From the NCBI GenBank assembly GCA_942493325.1, contig OW818689.1, positions 4,960,001-5,024,000 of the forward strand: 64,000 nucleotides of DNA. Direction: 5' to 3'. This stretch comes from JAAFHB01 sp942493325. Its GTDB lineage: Bacteria > Bacteroidota > Bacteroidia > Bacteroidales > Prolixibacteraceae. This document shows, piece by piece, positions 1 through 8,649 of the stretch. The notes below the pieces were generated by a model, which ran no database searches, had not been told where the DNA came from, and saw only the letters and a program-made list of their open reading frames with translations. The first letter of the stretch is position 1. Every line of letters starts with the position of its first letter. Position numbers and translations under genes: made by a program.

Positions 1-1914
1 TTGCCAGGGTGCTCCCAGCCGGTTGAAAAGGAACGGAATATGATGTACCGGTTCATTGGCATGATTATAATAATCGTTCCACATCATATTTTCAGGAACA
101 TTGTTGAAAAGACTGGTCAGGTCAGCCAGCGCTTTTTCTTTGCCCCCAAGCAAATAACTCAGTCCCTCAATATCATGAGGCACAAACCATCCCTGCTGGT
201 AAGGATTACTTTCCACACATCCGTAATTCTGCGTCAGACGACCGTCTTTGGGCCATTGTTCCCACGATCCGTCGGTTCGGCGTGGCCGAAACCATTGTAC
301 AGAAGGATCAAAAATATTCCGGTAGCTTTTCGACCGGTTTAAATAGGTTGCAGCATCCTCCTTTTTCCGCAGACTATCGGCAAAAACCGACAGGCACCAT
401 TCAAAATAGGCATGTTCCAAAGTGGAGGATATTGAATTGGAATGCCCCTTTTCGCCATTGCCAAATTTTTCACAGGTATTTTTAGCGTAGCGATAACCCT
501 TTTCAATATCAAAAGTACGGATCCCTTTATTATAGGCATCCACCATCACCGAAACTGCCGGGTTGCCGATCATGCAGCCACTGTATGCATTTAAAAATTC
601 CCACCTTTCAAGGTAATTGTTTCCGCTCTCCCCGGCAAGCTCAATCAGCGAATTGATCATGTCGCTTACCACGTCGGGATTGATTATGGTTTGTAACGGG
701 AACTGGCTTCTGAAAACATCCCATCCGCTGAAAATCGTCCTTTTTATAAATTTGTCGGTCTGATGGATTTTACCATCACCTCCCATATAGCTGCCATCCA
801 CATCGGTGAAGCAGCGGGGATCAATCATGGTATGGTAAAGCGCGGTGTAAAAAATTGTTTTGTCTTCCTCGCTTGACCCCTCAACGGTTATTTTGTGCAG
901 GGCATCGTTCCACAAACCGGCGGCATTTTCTTTTACCAGGTTAAAATCAAAACCGGGTATCTCCGAAAGGAGGTTGTTTCTGGCACCTTCCATACTCACA
1001 AAAGAGATGCCTGATTTAAGGTACACTTTTTCATCCCTGGTGGTCTTAAATTCAGCATAGAAGCCAAGGTGTTTCCCCTGTTTTTCACGACAACCTTCCT
1101 CTACCTTTGCTTTTGAAACGAGTTCACGGTATCGGTCGCTTAAAACATCTTCACGTTTACGGTTCCAGTCGTCGGGGATGGATGCACTCCAAACGCCGAA
1201 ATTCTTCAGCGGTTTACTGACCCGGGTATAAAAATAGACGGTATAATTGGGCTTTCCGGCACCGTTACCCCAGCCACCACCTTCGGGTGTGCATTTCATC
1301 CATCCCTGGATCGTGTGATCATCCACTACCTTAACATATTGTTCGGTCGATGTTCCTCCCACCCGGCGGGCCAAATCGACCTGGATCCGCGACTGATTGT
1401 TTTCAGGGAAAGTAAAACATAAAATGCCGCTGTGGGGTGCGGCTGTGGCTTCGGCCCTGATCTGATAATCAGTAAGTGTGGCGGCATAATAACCTGCTGT
1501 GGCAATTTCGTCCACTTTCGAATACCGCGACCGGTAGCCCTCATCGGGAAATGCAATTCTACCGGATGAAGTTTTAAGCACTCCGGTAGTGGGCATTACC
1601 AAAAAATTACCCAGATCGCCATACCAGCCGATACCACTCATTTGTGTAAACGCAAAACCTTCGATGGTTGAATGTTCATAGCTGTAGCCGGGTCCGTTAT
1701 CACCTCCGGTTATGGTGTTGGGGCTAACCTGTACCATTCCAAACGGTGTGGTTGCCCCGGGAAAAGTTTTGCCCAGACCGTGTGCTGCACCTGCTTTTTC
1801 AATGTTTGTACTGGCACCGATAAAAGGATTAACATAGTCTGCAGGTTTTTTTACCTGAGCCCGTGTGAATAAAAATAGCACAGTGAGCAGTGATATAAAC
1901 AGGCCTTTTTTCAT
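1..1914 (-). CDS. GH92 family alpha-mannosidase, secreted (3' end outside window)
   Basis: The reading frame is open for all 638 codons from the ATG at 1914 to the window edge, so only the N-terminal part is present. Residues 1-19 form a signal peptide (MKKGLFISLLTVLFLFTRA). The following sequence has family-92 hallmarks: VNPFIG near residue 25, KTFPGATTPFGMVQ, FAFTQMSGIGW, then FSGWDVFRSQFP and HHIPFLFNRLGAPWQ near the edge. GH92 enzymes are exo-acting alpha-mannosidases used by Bacteroidota on N-glycans or yeast mannan, typically periplasmic or surface exposed. The catalytic acid/base region near the C terminus lies beyond the window, so activity cannot be judged. No SusC/SusD genes lie on the visible side. 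Confidence 0.93.
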   Translation of the reverse strand, partial: MKKGLFISLLTVLFLFTRAQVKKPADYVNPFIGASTNIEKAGAAHGLGKTFPGATTPFGMVQVSPNTITGGDNGPGYSYEHSTIEGFAFTQMSGIGWYGDLGNFLVMPTTGVLKTSSGRIAFPDEGYRSRYSKVDEIATAGYYAATLTDYQIRAEATAAPHSGILCFTFPENNQSRIQVDLARRVGGTSTEQYVKVVDDHTIQGWMKCTPEGGGWGNGAGKPNYTVYFYTRVSKPLKNFGVWSASIPDDWNRKREDVLSDRYRELVSKAKVEEGCREKQGKHLGFYAEFKTTRDEKVYLKSGISFVSMEGARNNLLSEIPGFDFNLVKENAAGLWNDALHKITVEGSSEEDKTIFYTALYHTMIDPRCFTDVDGSYMGGDGKIHQTDKFIKRTIFSGWDVFRSQFPLQTIINPDVVSDMINSLIELAGESGNNYLERWEFLNAYSGCMIGNPAVSVMVDAYNKGIRTFDIEKGYRYAKNTCEKFGNGEKGHSNSISSTLEHAYFEWCLSVFADSLRKKEDAATYLNRSKSYRNIFDPSVQWFRPRRTDGSWEQWPKDGRLTQNYGCVESNPYQQGWFVPHDIEGLSYLLGGKEKALADLTSLFNNVPENMMWNDYYNHANEPVHHIPFLFNRLGAPWQ

Positions 1915-1970
1915 TGTAAGTTGATTTTCTATCTGAATTTTGTTTGACAAATCCGGCGGTTAAGTTTAAC

Positions 1971-1978
1971 CAAATTTA
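1971..1978 (-). promoter_or_regulatory. -7 box of the GH92 gene
   Basis: On the minus strand this reads TAAATTTG, matching the Bacteroidota -7 consensus TAnnTTTG about 57 bp upstream of the GH92 start. I see no clear -33 TTG at the expected spacing, so it is a moderate prediction. Confidence 0.45.
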
Positions 1979-2114
1979 TTTAATACTTTTAATACGCGTT
2001 TTAAAAGAATCGGATCCTATAAATATTAGGATTTTTATTGACCTATTTTGATTCATAAAATTAAAAATAGTTTTATGAATTGCATAAACCATTATGAGTT
2101 AGATCAATAAAGTG

Positions 2115-2168
2115 ACTATGAAAATAGTTAAAAATTTTTGTAGGTTAATACACAACTATAAATATAGT
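2115..2168. promoter_or_regulatory. Paired BlaI-type operator dyads
   Basis: Two 14-bp dyads share the form ACTAT-N4-ATAGT, at 2115-2128 and 2155-2168, with centres exactly 40 bp apart (about four helical turns). The second abuts the candidate -7 box TATATTTG at 2171-2178. Known BlaI/MecI operators are A/T-rich dyads with a TACA-type half-site, and the blaI-like gene begins 42 bp downstream, so autoregulation by its product is the natural inference. Confidence 0.6.
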
Positions 2169-2170
2169 CG

Positions 2171-2178
2171 TATATTTG
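2171..2178 (+). promoter_or_regulatory. -7 box of the blaI-like/M56 operon
   Basis: TATATTTG fits TAnnTTTG and sits directly after the second dyad and 31 bp before the ATG at 2210. A repressor bound at 2155-2168 would cover the promoter spacer. Confidence 0.55.
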
Positions 2179-2209
2179 TGATGAAGGATTGACACTAAAA
2201 ATTACGGCA

Positions 2210-2587
2210 ATGCAATTAACAAAAGCAGAAGAACAGGTGATGCAGATTTTATGGGAAATGGGGGAGGGGCTGGTCAAGGACGTCCGCGACAAGTTCAGTG
2301 ATCCCAAACCTGCCCGCAATACGGTATCGACTGTAATCAGGATTTTGGAGAAGAAGGGATTTGTCGGGCACAAGGATTATGGTAAAGTATTTGTCTATTA
2401 TCCGCTCGTGATGAAAAAGGAGTATTCGGGAAAGCAACTGTTTGGTTTGCTGAACGATTACTTCAATAATTCATTCCCTGCGATGGCATCGTACTTTGCC
2501 CGCGAAAAAGACCTTTCGATCAAAGATCTTGAACAGCTGCTTGAGGACACAAAAAAGGAATTAGCGAAACGCAAAAAAAACGAATAG
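2210..2587 (+). CDS. BlaI/MecI/CopY family transcriptional repressor
   Basis: This 125-residue protein begins MQLTKAEEQVMQILW, the usual start of the BlaI/MecI winged helix, and carries the recognition-helix region ARNTVSTVIRILEKKGFV. The C-terminal half (residues ~75-125) is the helical dimerisation arm containing the cleavage site in characterised homologues. An in-frame TTG at 2189 lies nearer the promoter and would add seven residues; I prefer the ATG because the family motif starts there. The stop is one base from the M56 protease start, so the two form a classical repressor-antirepressor pair. The usual role is induction of a downstream response after proteolysis, but no beta-lactamase is nearby and the inducer is unknown. 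Confidence 0.93.
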   Translation: MQLTKAEEQVMQILWEMGEGLVKDVRDKFSDPKPARNTVSTVIRILEKKGFVGHKDYGKVFVYYPLVMKKEYSGKQLFGLLNDYFNNSFPAMASYFAREKDLSIKDLEQLLEDTKKELAKRKKNE

Positions 2588-2588
2588 C

Positions 2589-5033
2589 ATGGAATCAACC
2601 GGACTCTACCTTTTAAAATCAGCCGTATGGCTGACAGGTTTTACGCTCGTGTTTCTTTTAATCTTACGCAATGAGCGGTATTTCGGGCTTAACAGGATTT
2701 ACCTGCTCTCGGGAATTGTTGTGTCGGTTGTTTTCCCTTTTTATACCTGGCATTACCCGGTAATTTTACCTTTATCACCACCTTCTGTTGAAATTGGTAT
2801 TTTAGAGATGTCGGCTCAGACAATAGCCCCTTCAACAATTGCCATTCCGGTTTACTGGTGGTTTTACCTTGCAGGGATCGCCTGTTTTGCGTTCAGGCTT
2901 TTCTGGCAAACCGGGATGGTCATCCGCAAATTGCGCAAAACCGGTTATGAGACTACTGGTCCTGTAAAACTGGTGCGTACATCGGAATATGCTGCCTCGT
3001 TTTCATTTTTCTCTTTTGTTTTTGTCAATCCTTCAATAACTGATATTGAAACGAAAGAGATTGTGAATCATGAAAGTGAACATATTCAACAGCGGCACTG
3101 GTTCGATTTGCTGCTTGTCGAAATGCTTTGTATGTTGCAATGGTTCAATCCGTTTGTGTGGATTTATGCGCGCCTTATCCGTCAGAATCACGAATACCTG
3201 GCTGACGAAAGGGCGTTGCAGCGTACTTCGAACCCCGCAATTTACCAGGCAACGCTTCTGAACCAACTGCTTGGCGCTCCTGTCATCAGCCTCGCTAATT
3301 CGTTTAGTTATTCACTTAACAAGAAAAGATTTAAAATGATGAAAAAGAAAATAGATTCCCCATTCAGAAAACTTAAAATGCTGTTGGTTTTGCCTTTAGT
3401 GGCATTGGTTTTCTATGCTTTCGCAGAACCTGTGTATATTTCTTCTGTTTCAGGTTCATTAACTAATCTTTCGGGACAGGACCCTTCCACTGAAAAGATC
3501 ACGACAATAGCTGAAGCTATGAACGTGCTAAATGCACCGTCGGTTTTTCCGGCAGATAAACCGGAAAAAGTTGTTAAAAATGAAAAAGTTAAGATTGCCA
3601 GTGGAAAAGTCGTCAACACTGATGGACAACCGTTACCAGGAACTTCGGTGATCATTCAGGGGACAACAAAGGGTGCGGTCACAGATAAAAACGGTGAGTT
3701 CAGTTTGAAGGATATTCCGAATAACGGAGAACTTGTATTTTCATTTGTTGGTTACACTACTCAAAAAGCAAAACCCGATTTTGAAAAGCCCATGGTGATT
3801 GAGATGGCTAAGCAAAGTGTGGGACTTGATGGCGTGGTTGTAGTTGGTTACGGGATTGCTAAAACGAAAACCGTCCAGACGGTGGTTGATTCCAAACGGG
3901 CACAACGGACTCCATTAATTTTCCTGGATGGTATCATTATCGACAAGGCTAATATGGATGCGATTAAACCTGATAATATAAAATCAATTAACGTTTTAAA
4001 GGATGCAGATGCCACCGTTAAGTATGGTGAAAAAGGGAATAATGGCGTAATTGAGATTTATTCAAAAGTGCCATTTTTAGGTTTAGTTACGCCAGATTCG
4101 ACGCTAAATAATATCAGGTTCAGATCGGTTAATTCTAATCAACCACCATTATATGTGCTGGATGGTGTAATTATTGACAAAACAAAGATGGACGCGATAA
4201 ATCCAAATGATATCGAGTCAATCAGCGTTTTAAAGAACGGGTCAGCAACCGCTTTATACGGTGAGAAAGCAAAAAATGGCTTGATACTGATTGTTTCAAA
4301 GAAAAAAGGAGGTTTTGCTACAGAACAAAAAATTGGGAATGTTTTCATGGTAGTGGAAGAAATGCCCGAATTTCCCGGAGGGGAAGCTGCTTTGCGCAAA
4401 TACATCGCTGAACACGTTAACTTTCCGGCAGATGCCGAAAAGGCAAAGATTCAGGGAAAAGTGTTTGTGAATTTTGTGATCAATAGTGCGGGAAAAGTTG
4501 AAAAGGCAAAAGTAATCCGGGGCATTCATCCGTCACTTGATGAGGAAGCTGTCAGGGTGGTTAACGCATTGCCCGACTGGAAGCCCGGTAAACAGAAGGG
4601 CGAAGCAGTTGATGTTTCTTATACTCTCCCGGTTACATTTACTCTTCACCCAAATGATCCTCAGGTTGAAAGTAATGTGGTTCAAAATACCGATCCTCAG
4701 AAAAAGAAAAAGAATAAGGATGTTTTTGTAGTGGTCGAACAGATGCCCGAATTCCCGGGGGGTGCCTTGGCCTTAAGAAAGTTCATTGCCCAATCGGTCA
4801 AATATCCCGTGGTAGCTCAAAAGGCTGGTGTCCAGGGAAAAGTGTTCGTGACTTTCGTTGTGAACAGCAATGGGAAAGTCGAAAATGCAAAAATTGCCTG
4901 GGGCATCGATCCTGCATTGGATGCCGAAGCGATCAGGGTGGTTAACTCATTGCCTGAATGGAAACCAGGTCAACAACATGGTGAGGCAGTTGATGTCACC
5001 TATACGATGCCTATTGAATTTAAACTTCAGTAA
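2589..5033 (+). CDS. BlaR1-like M56 metallopeptidase with CarboxypepD_reg, two plug-like and two TonB_C domains
   Basis: This 814-residue inner-membrane protein starts with four predicted transmembrane segments around a gluzincin motif HESEH (161-165), followed by NPFVWIYARLIRQNHEYLADE, typical of family M56. A further membrane segment lies near residues 264-283. The periplasmic part holds a CarboxypepD_reg-like beta sandwich (about 335-425), two similar segments resembling TonB-receptor plug fragments (about 442-490 and 517-568; LDGxIIDKxxMDAI... then YGEK...NG), and two tandem TonB C-terminal domains (about 588-687 and 714-814; MPEFPGG...GKVFV...). BlaR1-like proteins sense a periplasmic signal and cleave BlaI repressors. 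The two TonB_C domains suggest contact with outer-membrane transporters. The duplicated modules show that the C-terminal half grew by internal duplication. Confidence 0.9.
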   Translation: MESTGLYLLKSAVWLTGFTLVFLLILRNERYFGLNRIYLLSGIVVSVVFPFYTWHYPVILPLSPPSVEIGILEMSAQTIAPSTIAIPVYWWFYLAGIACFAFRLFWQTGMVIRKLRKTGYETTGPVKLVRTSEYAASFSFFSFVFVNPSITDIETKEIVNHESEHIQQRHWFDLLLVEMLCMLQWFNPFVWIYARLIRQNHEYLADERALQRTSNPAIYQATLLNQLLGAPVISLANSFSYSLNKKRFKMMKKKIDSPFRKLKMLLVLPLVALVFYAFAEPVYISSVSGSLTNLSGQDPSTEKITTIAEAMNVLNAPSVFPADKPEKVVKNEKVKIASGKVVNTDGQPLPGTSVIIQGTTKGAVTDKNGEFSLKDIPNNGELVFSFVGYTTQKAKPDFEKPMVIEMAKQSVGLDGVVVVGYGIAKTKTVQTVVDSKRAQRTPLIFLDGIIIDKANMDAIKPDNIKSINVLKDADATVKYGEKGNNGVIEIYSKVPFLGLVTPDSTLNNIRFRSVNSNQPPLYVLDGVIIDKTKMDAINPNDIESISVLKNGSATALYGEKAKNGLILIVSKKKGGFATEQKIGNVFMVVEEMPEFPGGEAALRKYIAEHVNFPADAEKAKIQGKVFVNFVINSAGKVEKAKVIRGIHPSLDEEAVRVVNALPDWKPGKQKGEAVDVSYTLPVTFTLHPNDPQVESNVVQNTDPQKKKKNKDVFVVVEQMPEFPGGALALRKFIAQSVKYPVVAQKAGVQGKVFVTFVVNSNGKVENAKIAWGIDPALDAEAIRVVNSLPEWKPGQQHGEAVDVTYTMPIEFKLQ

Positions 5034-5223
5034 AATGAGAAGTTTGGGGTCCCGAGATTTGCAATCGCGGTTAAAAAAAGCGAATTAAAGTATTGAAAAT
5101 GACCCATTCCAAGGAACAAGGCTTTATATAAATAAAAAGTAAAAAATTTTCATTTTAACGTTTGGTAGAGTTAAACTTTATAAAGCAGAGCTTTAGCCTA
5201 ATCAAACCCAAACATTTTTAAAC
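5034..5223. other. Intergenic spacer with a decayed REP-like hairpin
   Basis: This 190-bp gap between the M56 gene and the TPR gene contains GATTTGCAATC at about 5056-5066, a short stem with TGC in the loop, similar in form to the palindromes at 55-57 kb but not their sequence. No ORF or clear promoter box is visible. Confidence 0.3.
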
Positions 5224-6381
5224 ATGAAGAAATTATTTTTAGCAACATTGCTATTAACTGCAGGCACTATGTTGTTTGCACAAAAGGGAAAAGTAACGAG
5301 TGCGATAGCTTTCAAAGATGCAGGAAAGCTTGATAAAGCCTGGGAAACAATTAATGAAACGGTAGACCCTGCCAATGTAAAAGCAGAAAAGACAGTTAAT
5401 TGGTCCGGTGCATGGCAGGCGCGGGGCGAGATCCTTGAAACGATATTTCTGACAAAAGACACAAATTTTAAAAAACTCGTTGAGAATCCTGTTGAAGAGG
5501 CATACAAATCGTATATGAAAGCGATCGAGCTTGATGAAAAAGGTGATAATCCTGGATTAAAAATCAAACTTTTAACGTTTTCGAATACAATGATCAACGC
5601 AGCAGTTGAGGCATATACAGCGAATGAATATGCTAAAGCAACCGACTATTTTGAGAAAAAACTGGCCCTGGATAAAGCGTCCATTTTCAAGAGTGATGCT
5701 GTTCTTGATACGGCCATCATGTACAACACAGGACTTGCAGCTATGAGTGCGAAACAATACCAGAAGGCAATCAAGTACTTCACCGAATGTGCCAGATACG
5801 GCTATAATGGTGGCCCCTCCTATGCTCAGATTATCAATGCATATAAGCAACTGGGGGATACCGTTAAGTCTGTGGAAATCATGAGACAGGCTGTTGCAGA
5901 ATATCCTGAAGAGCAAAGCATTAGCGTTGAATTGATCAACTATTACATGATGTCGGATCAACCCGGGGAGGCAATAAGTATTCTTGACAAAGCGATTGAA
6001 AAAGAGAAAACAAACGCTTCGTTCTACCTTGCAAAAGGGACAGCGCTCGATAAACTTGGTCGTCAGGATGATGCGATTGAAGTATATAAGAAAGCGTTAG
6101 AAGTAAAACCCGATTTTGCAGATGCTTATTATAATATTGGGGTCATCTATTTTAACCGGGGCGTCAAACAATTTGATGTTGCGAATGCTGTTCCTACAAG
6201 TGACCAGGCTCACTACGAAATTGAAAAAAATAAATCAGACGATCAGTTCAAGATCGCAGTTCCTTATCTTGAAAAAGCGGTGGAAACCAACCCAAAAGAT
6301 AGTTTCATTCTTGAGCAGTTAAAGAATCTTTATTACAGGCTCAAAATGATGGACAAATTCGAAGCTTTGAACAAGAAATAA
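5224..6381 (+). CDS. Secreted tetratricopeptide repeat protein
   Basis: The 385-residue product has a signal peptide (MKKLFLATLLLTAGTMLFAQ). It is built of helical repeats with TPR spacing; the clearest is at residues ~255-300, with ASFYLAKGTALDKLGRQDDA and FADAYYNIGVIYFNRG. TPR proteins are scaffolds and no enzymatic motif is visible, so the protein is probably periplasmic with an unknown partner. It follows the BlaI-M56 pair in the same direction after 190 bp, so it may be a separate unit or a regulon target. A T-rich hairpin follows the stop. Confidence 0.85.
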   Translation: MKKLFLATLLLTAGTMLFAQKGKVTSAIAFKDAGKLDKAWETINETVDPANVKAEKTVNWSGAWQARGEILETIFLTKDTNFKKLVENPVEEAYKSYMKAIELDEKGDNPGLKIKLLTFSNTMINAAVEAYTANEYAKATDYFEKKLALDKASIFKSDAVLDTAIMYNTGLAAMSAKQYQKAIKYFTECARYGYNGGPSYAQIINAYKQLGDTVKSVEIMRQAVAEYPEEQSISVELINYYMMSDQPGEAISILDKAIEKEKTNASFYLAKGTALDKLGRQDDAIEVYKKALEVKPDFADAYYNIGVIYFNRGVKQFDVANAVPTSDQAHYEIEKNKSDDQFKIAVPYLEKAVETNPKDSFILEQLKNLYYRLKMMDKFEALNKK

Positions 6382-6387
6382 CAAAAT

Positions 6388-6414
6388 AAAAAGAGGGGAC
6401 TTTTTCTCTTTTTT
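6388..6414 (+). terminator. Terminator after the TPR gene
   Basis: The stem AAAAAGAG/CTCTTTTT encloses a short G-rich loop and runs into a T tract, 6 bp after the TPR stop codon. Confidence 0.65.
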
Positions 6415-6430
6415 ATGCTCTTTAAGATAA

Positions 6431-6751
6431 CATAAAATTGGAGTTAAAGTAAAAGAATATTTGATTATCAGCCTTGCTAATAAAATTAATTACACCAAAC
6501 CGATTTATCTGGGTTCATTACCAAGTGATAAGGTAATTAATAATTCCGCAGGAGGAACCTATGTCTTTGATGGTACTGAATATACTGAAACACTGGAATT
6601 CGGATTACCTGGAATGATCCCCTACGTGGGTGTTAAACAGGCCTATAGGGTTAGGGTTGATCAGAATAAAATGTATCTGTCGGGTCTGCTTTCGGTTGCA
6701 GGTATGGATAACAAACTAAGTATCGAAGAAATTTGGGAAAGAATTGAATAA
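6431..6751 (+). pseudogene. C-terminal remnant of a lipocalin-like (DUF4488-type) protein
   Basis: The frame is open only from a TAA at 6428 and has no ATG; the first usable start is a TTG at 6461 (96 residues). The sequence resembles the C-terminal half of small Bacteroidota lipocalin-like proteins: NSAGGTYVFDGTEYTETLEF, then QAYRVRVDQNKMYLSG and a final IEEIWERIE. The N-terminal GTW-type first strand and a signal peptide are missing, and the preceding terminator sits where the 5' end should be. I read it as a 5'-truncated gene. A functional short gene with a TTG start is less likely. Confidence 0.5.
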
Positions 6752-6769
6752 ATCCCATTGTTTATGATA

Positions 6770-6804
6770 AAGACCTGACAGGTTTCCAAAACCTGTCAGG
6801 TCTT
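6770..6804. terminator. Bidirectional terminator, 16-bp perfect stem
   Basis: AAGACCTGACAGGTTT pairs perfectly with its complement across a 3-base loop between convergent genes. This CCTGACAGG palindrome is a common Bacteroidota intergenic hairpin (general knowledge). Confidence 0.7.
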
Positions 6805-6821
6805 ATAGATCAATTAAATAC

Positions 6822-8222
6822 CTAATCCAGCACAAACTCATTTCCCGCTTCCGGAATTTCGATAGCGCCAAACCCTGCTTCCTTCATGCGATCTCTGTAG
6901 AACAATTGAGCATCGTAATCGCCATGTACCAGGAAGGTTTTCTTAATCTGTGACTTATCCTGGCAACTGAGGTAGTCCAGCATTTCGTTGTAGTCGCCAT
7001 GTCCGCTGAAGGCTTCAATACGTTCAATGTTGGCATTTACTTTATAGTGGGTTCCGAAAATGGAAACTACTTCTTCACCACGAAGGATTTTGGCCCCAAG
7101 TGTCCTGGGAGCACAATAGCCCACTGCCAGTATAGTATTTGCAGGATTCGATATATTGTTTGCCAAATGATGTTTAATCCGCCCGGCTTCCATCATCCCG
7201 GAGGCAGAAATAATCACACAAGGCTTTTTGATGAAATTTAATTTCTTCGATTCATCGGACGTTTTTACATAATGCAATGTATTAAACCCGAATGCGTCAC
7301 TATCGAATTGAATAACATCAAGTACATCATTGTTGAAACATTCGGGATGCAACCTGAAAATATCAGTGGCATTAATAGCCAGTGGACTGTCGACGTAAAT
7401 CTGAACTTTGGGTAAGAGCCCCTCATTAAAGAAGTTATTCAGGGAATAAACCAACTCCTGTGTCCGGCCAATGGCAAACGATGGAATGATAAGCTTCCCA
7501 CCCCTGTTGAAAGTTTCTGTAACAACACGCAGCAGTTCTTTTTCAGCGTCCTGCAACTGAGGATGCAACCGGTTTCCATAGGTAGCCTCGGTAATCAGGT
7601 AGTCGCACTGGGCAAATGGTTCAGGCGCTTTGAGTATCCGGCCCGAGGGTCGGCCAATATCGCCTGTATAGGCAATTTTGGTGACTTTCCCGTTTTCGGT
7701 GATTTCGATCAGTGCTGCCCCTGCACCCAGCACATGGCCTGTTGTTGTAAACCTGACTTTCACGGAGTCGTTAAGGTAAAATTTCCGGTTTTGAGCTGTA
7801 CCGATAAAAAGCTCCATGCAATTTACCGCATCTTCTTTTTTGTAAATTGGTTCAACCGGTTCCAATCCCTGGCGGGCTCTCTTTTTATTATGCATCTGAG
7901 TATCACTCTCCTGGATATGACCACTATCGGCCAGCATAATCGCACAAAGGTCGCGCGTTGCATTGGTGCAGACAACAGAACCTCTGAATCCGAGTTTATA
8001 GACATAGGGGATCAATCCCGAATGATCGATATGGGCATGACTTAAAATGATGTGATCCAACTCGCGGGGCTCGAATCCCAAATCACGGTTCATCGCATCG
8101 GTCTCCTGACCTTTCCCCTGGAACATCCCGCAGTCGAGAAGAATTTTTTTCCCGTTATCAAGGGTGATCAGCGATTTACTGCCCGTTACTTCGCGCGCAG
8201 CTCCTATAAATTTTATCTTCAT
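6822..8222 (-). CDS. MBL-fold beta-CASP hydrolase (YSH1-like RNA exo/endonuclease family)
   Basis: The 466-residue protein has the metallo-beta-lactamase signature SHAHIDHSG (H62, H64, D66, H67), GHVLGAGAALIEI in the middle, the beta-CASP motif region PSFAIGRTQELVYSL, and C-terminal SGMMEAGRI...H and GHGDY segments. This architecture defines bacterial homologues of the CPSF-73/YSH1 nuclease group, annotated as exonucleases of the beta-lactamase fold involved in RNA processing. It is cytoplasmic with no signal peptide. The gene stands alone, convergent with the lipocalin remnant. RNase activity is inferred from family, and substrate specificity cannot be read from sequence. Confidence 0.9.
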   Translation of the reverse strand: MKIKFIGAAREVTGSKSLITLDNGKKILLDCGMFQGKGQETDAMNRDLGFEPRELDHIILSHAHIDHSGLIPYVYKLGFRGSVVCTNATRDLCAIMLADSGHIQESDTQMHNKKRARQGLEPVEPIYKKEDAVNCMELFIGTAQNRKFYLNDSVKVRFTTTGHVLGAGAALIEITENGKVTKIAYTGDIGRPSGRILKAPEPFAQCDYLITEATYGNRLHPQLQDAEKELLRVVTETFNRGGKLIIPSFAIGRTQELVYSLNNFFNEGLLPKVQIYVDSPLAINATDIFRLHPECFNNDVLDVIQFDSDAFGFNTLHYVKTSDESKKLNFIKKPCVIISASGMMEAGRIKHHLANNISNPANTILAVGYCAPRTLGAKILRGEEVVSIFGTHYKVNANIERIEAFSGHGDYNEMLDYLSCQDKSQIKKTFLVHGDYDAQLFYRDRMKEAGFGAIEIPEAGNEFVLD

Positions 8223-8649
8223 AATTTTTGAGCAATTAATGATGATCTAAAAGTAATCAAATTCAGAATCTATCACCTTATTAAAATTTCTTCGGTGCAA
8301 TGTATTTCCCTGCATAAATCCCCCTTTTTAAAGGGGGGCCAGGGGGGATTTTAGTTAGTAATTTGATATTTAATTTTTTAGCAAAATTTTCTGTTGCTTT
8401 TTTCTGCACTTAAGTGATTTTTTGACAAGGATAATATTAATTGTTTGATTGAAAAAATCCCCCTTGTGTTCCCCCTTTTGGCAAAGGGGGAGTCATTCAA
8501 AAACAGATCTATATTCTGATAAAAACATGTTCTGAAATAATCATATTCTGTCGCCAGTTGCATCGAATCAACTGCAGAATCGTCCCTGCACAAAAAAAGC
8601 TGCCCCTGAAAACAGAAGCAGCCCTTTATCAGGTGATTTAATAGTGGTG
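8223..8649. repeat. Intergenic region with two C5/G5 inverted repeats
   Basis: This 427-bp gap holds two related elements. One runs from AAATCCCCC (8317-8325) to GGGGGGATTT (8342-8351). The other begins AATCCCCC at 8457 and contains the hairpin CCCCCTTT-TGGC-AAAGGGGG (8471-8490). Such C/G-run palindromes are dispersed non-autonomous repeats in Bacteroidota. I see no gene; the 71-codon minus frame across it has no family features. Confidence 0.6.
8592..8625 (-). terminator. Terminator of the EF-G-like gene
   Basis: On the minus strand GCTGC...GCAGC is extended by CTTCTG/CAGGGG pairing and followed by seven T residues, starting about 25 bp after the stop codon. Confidence 0.75.
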
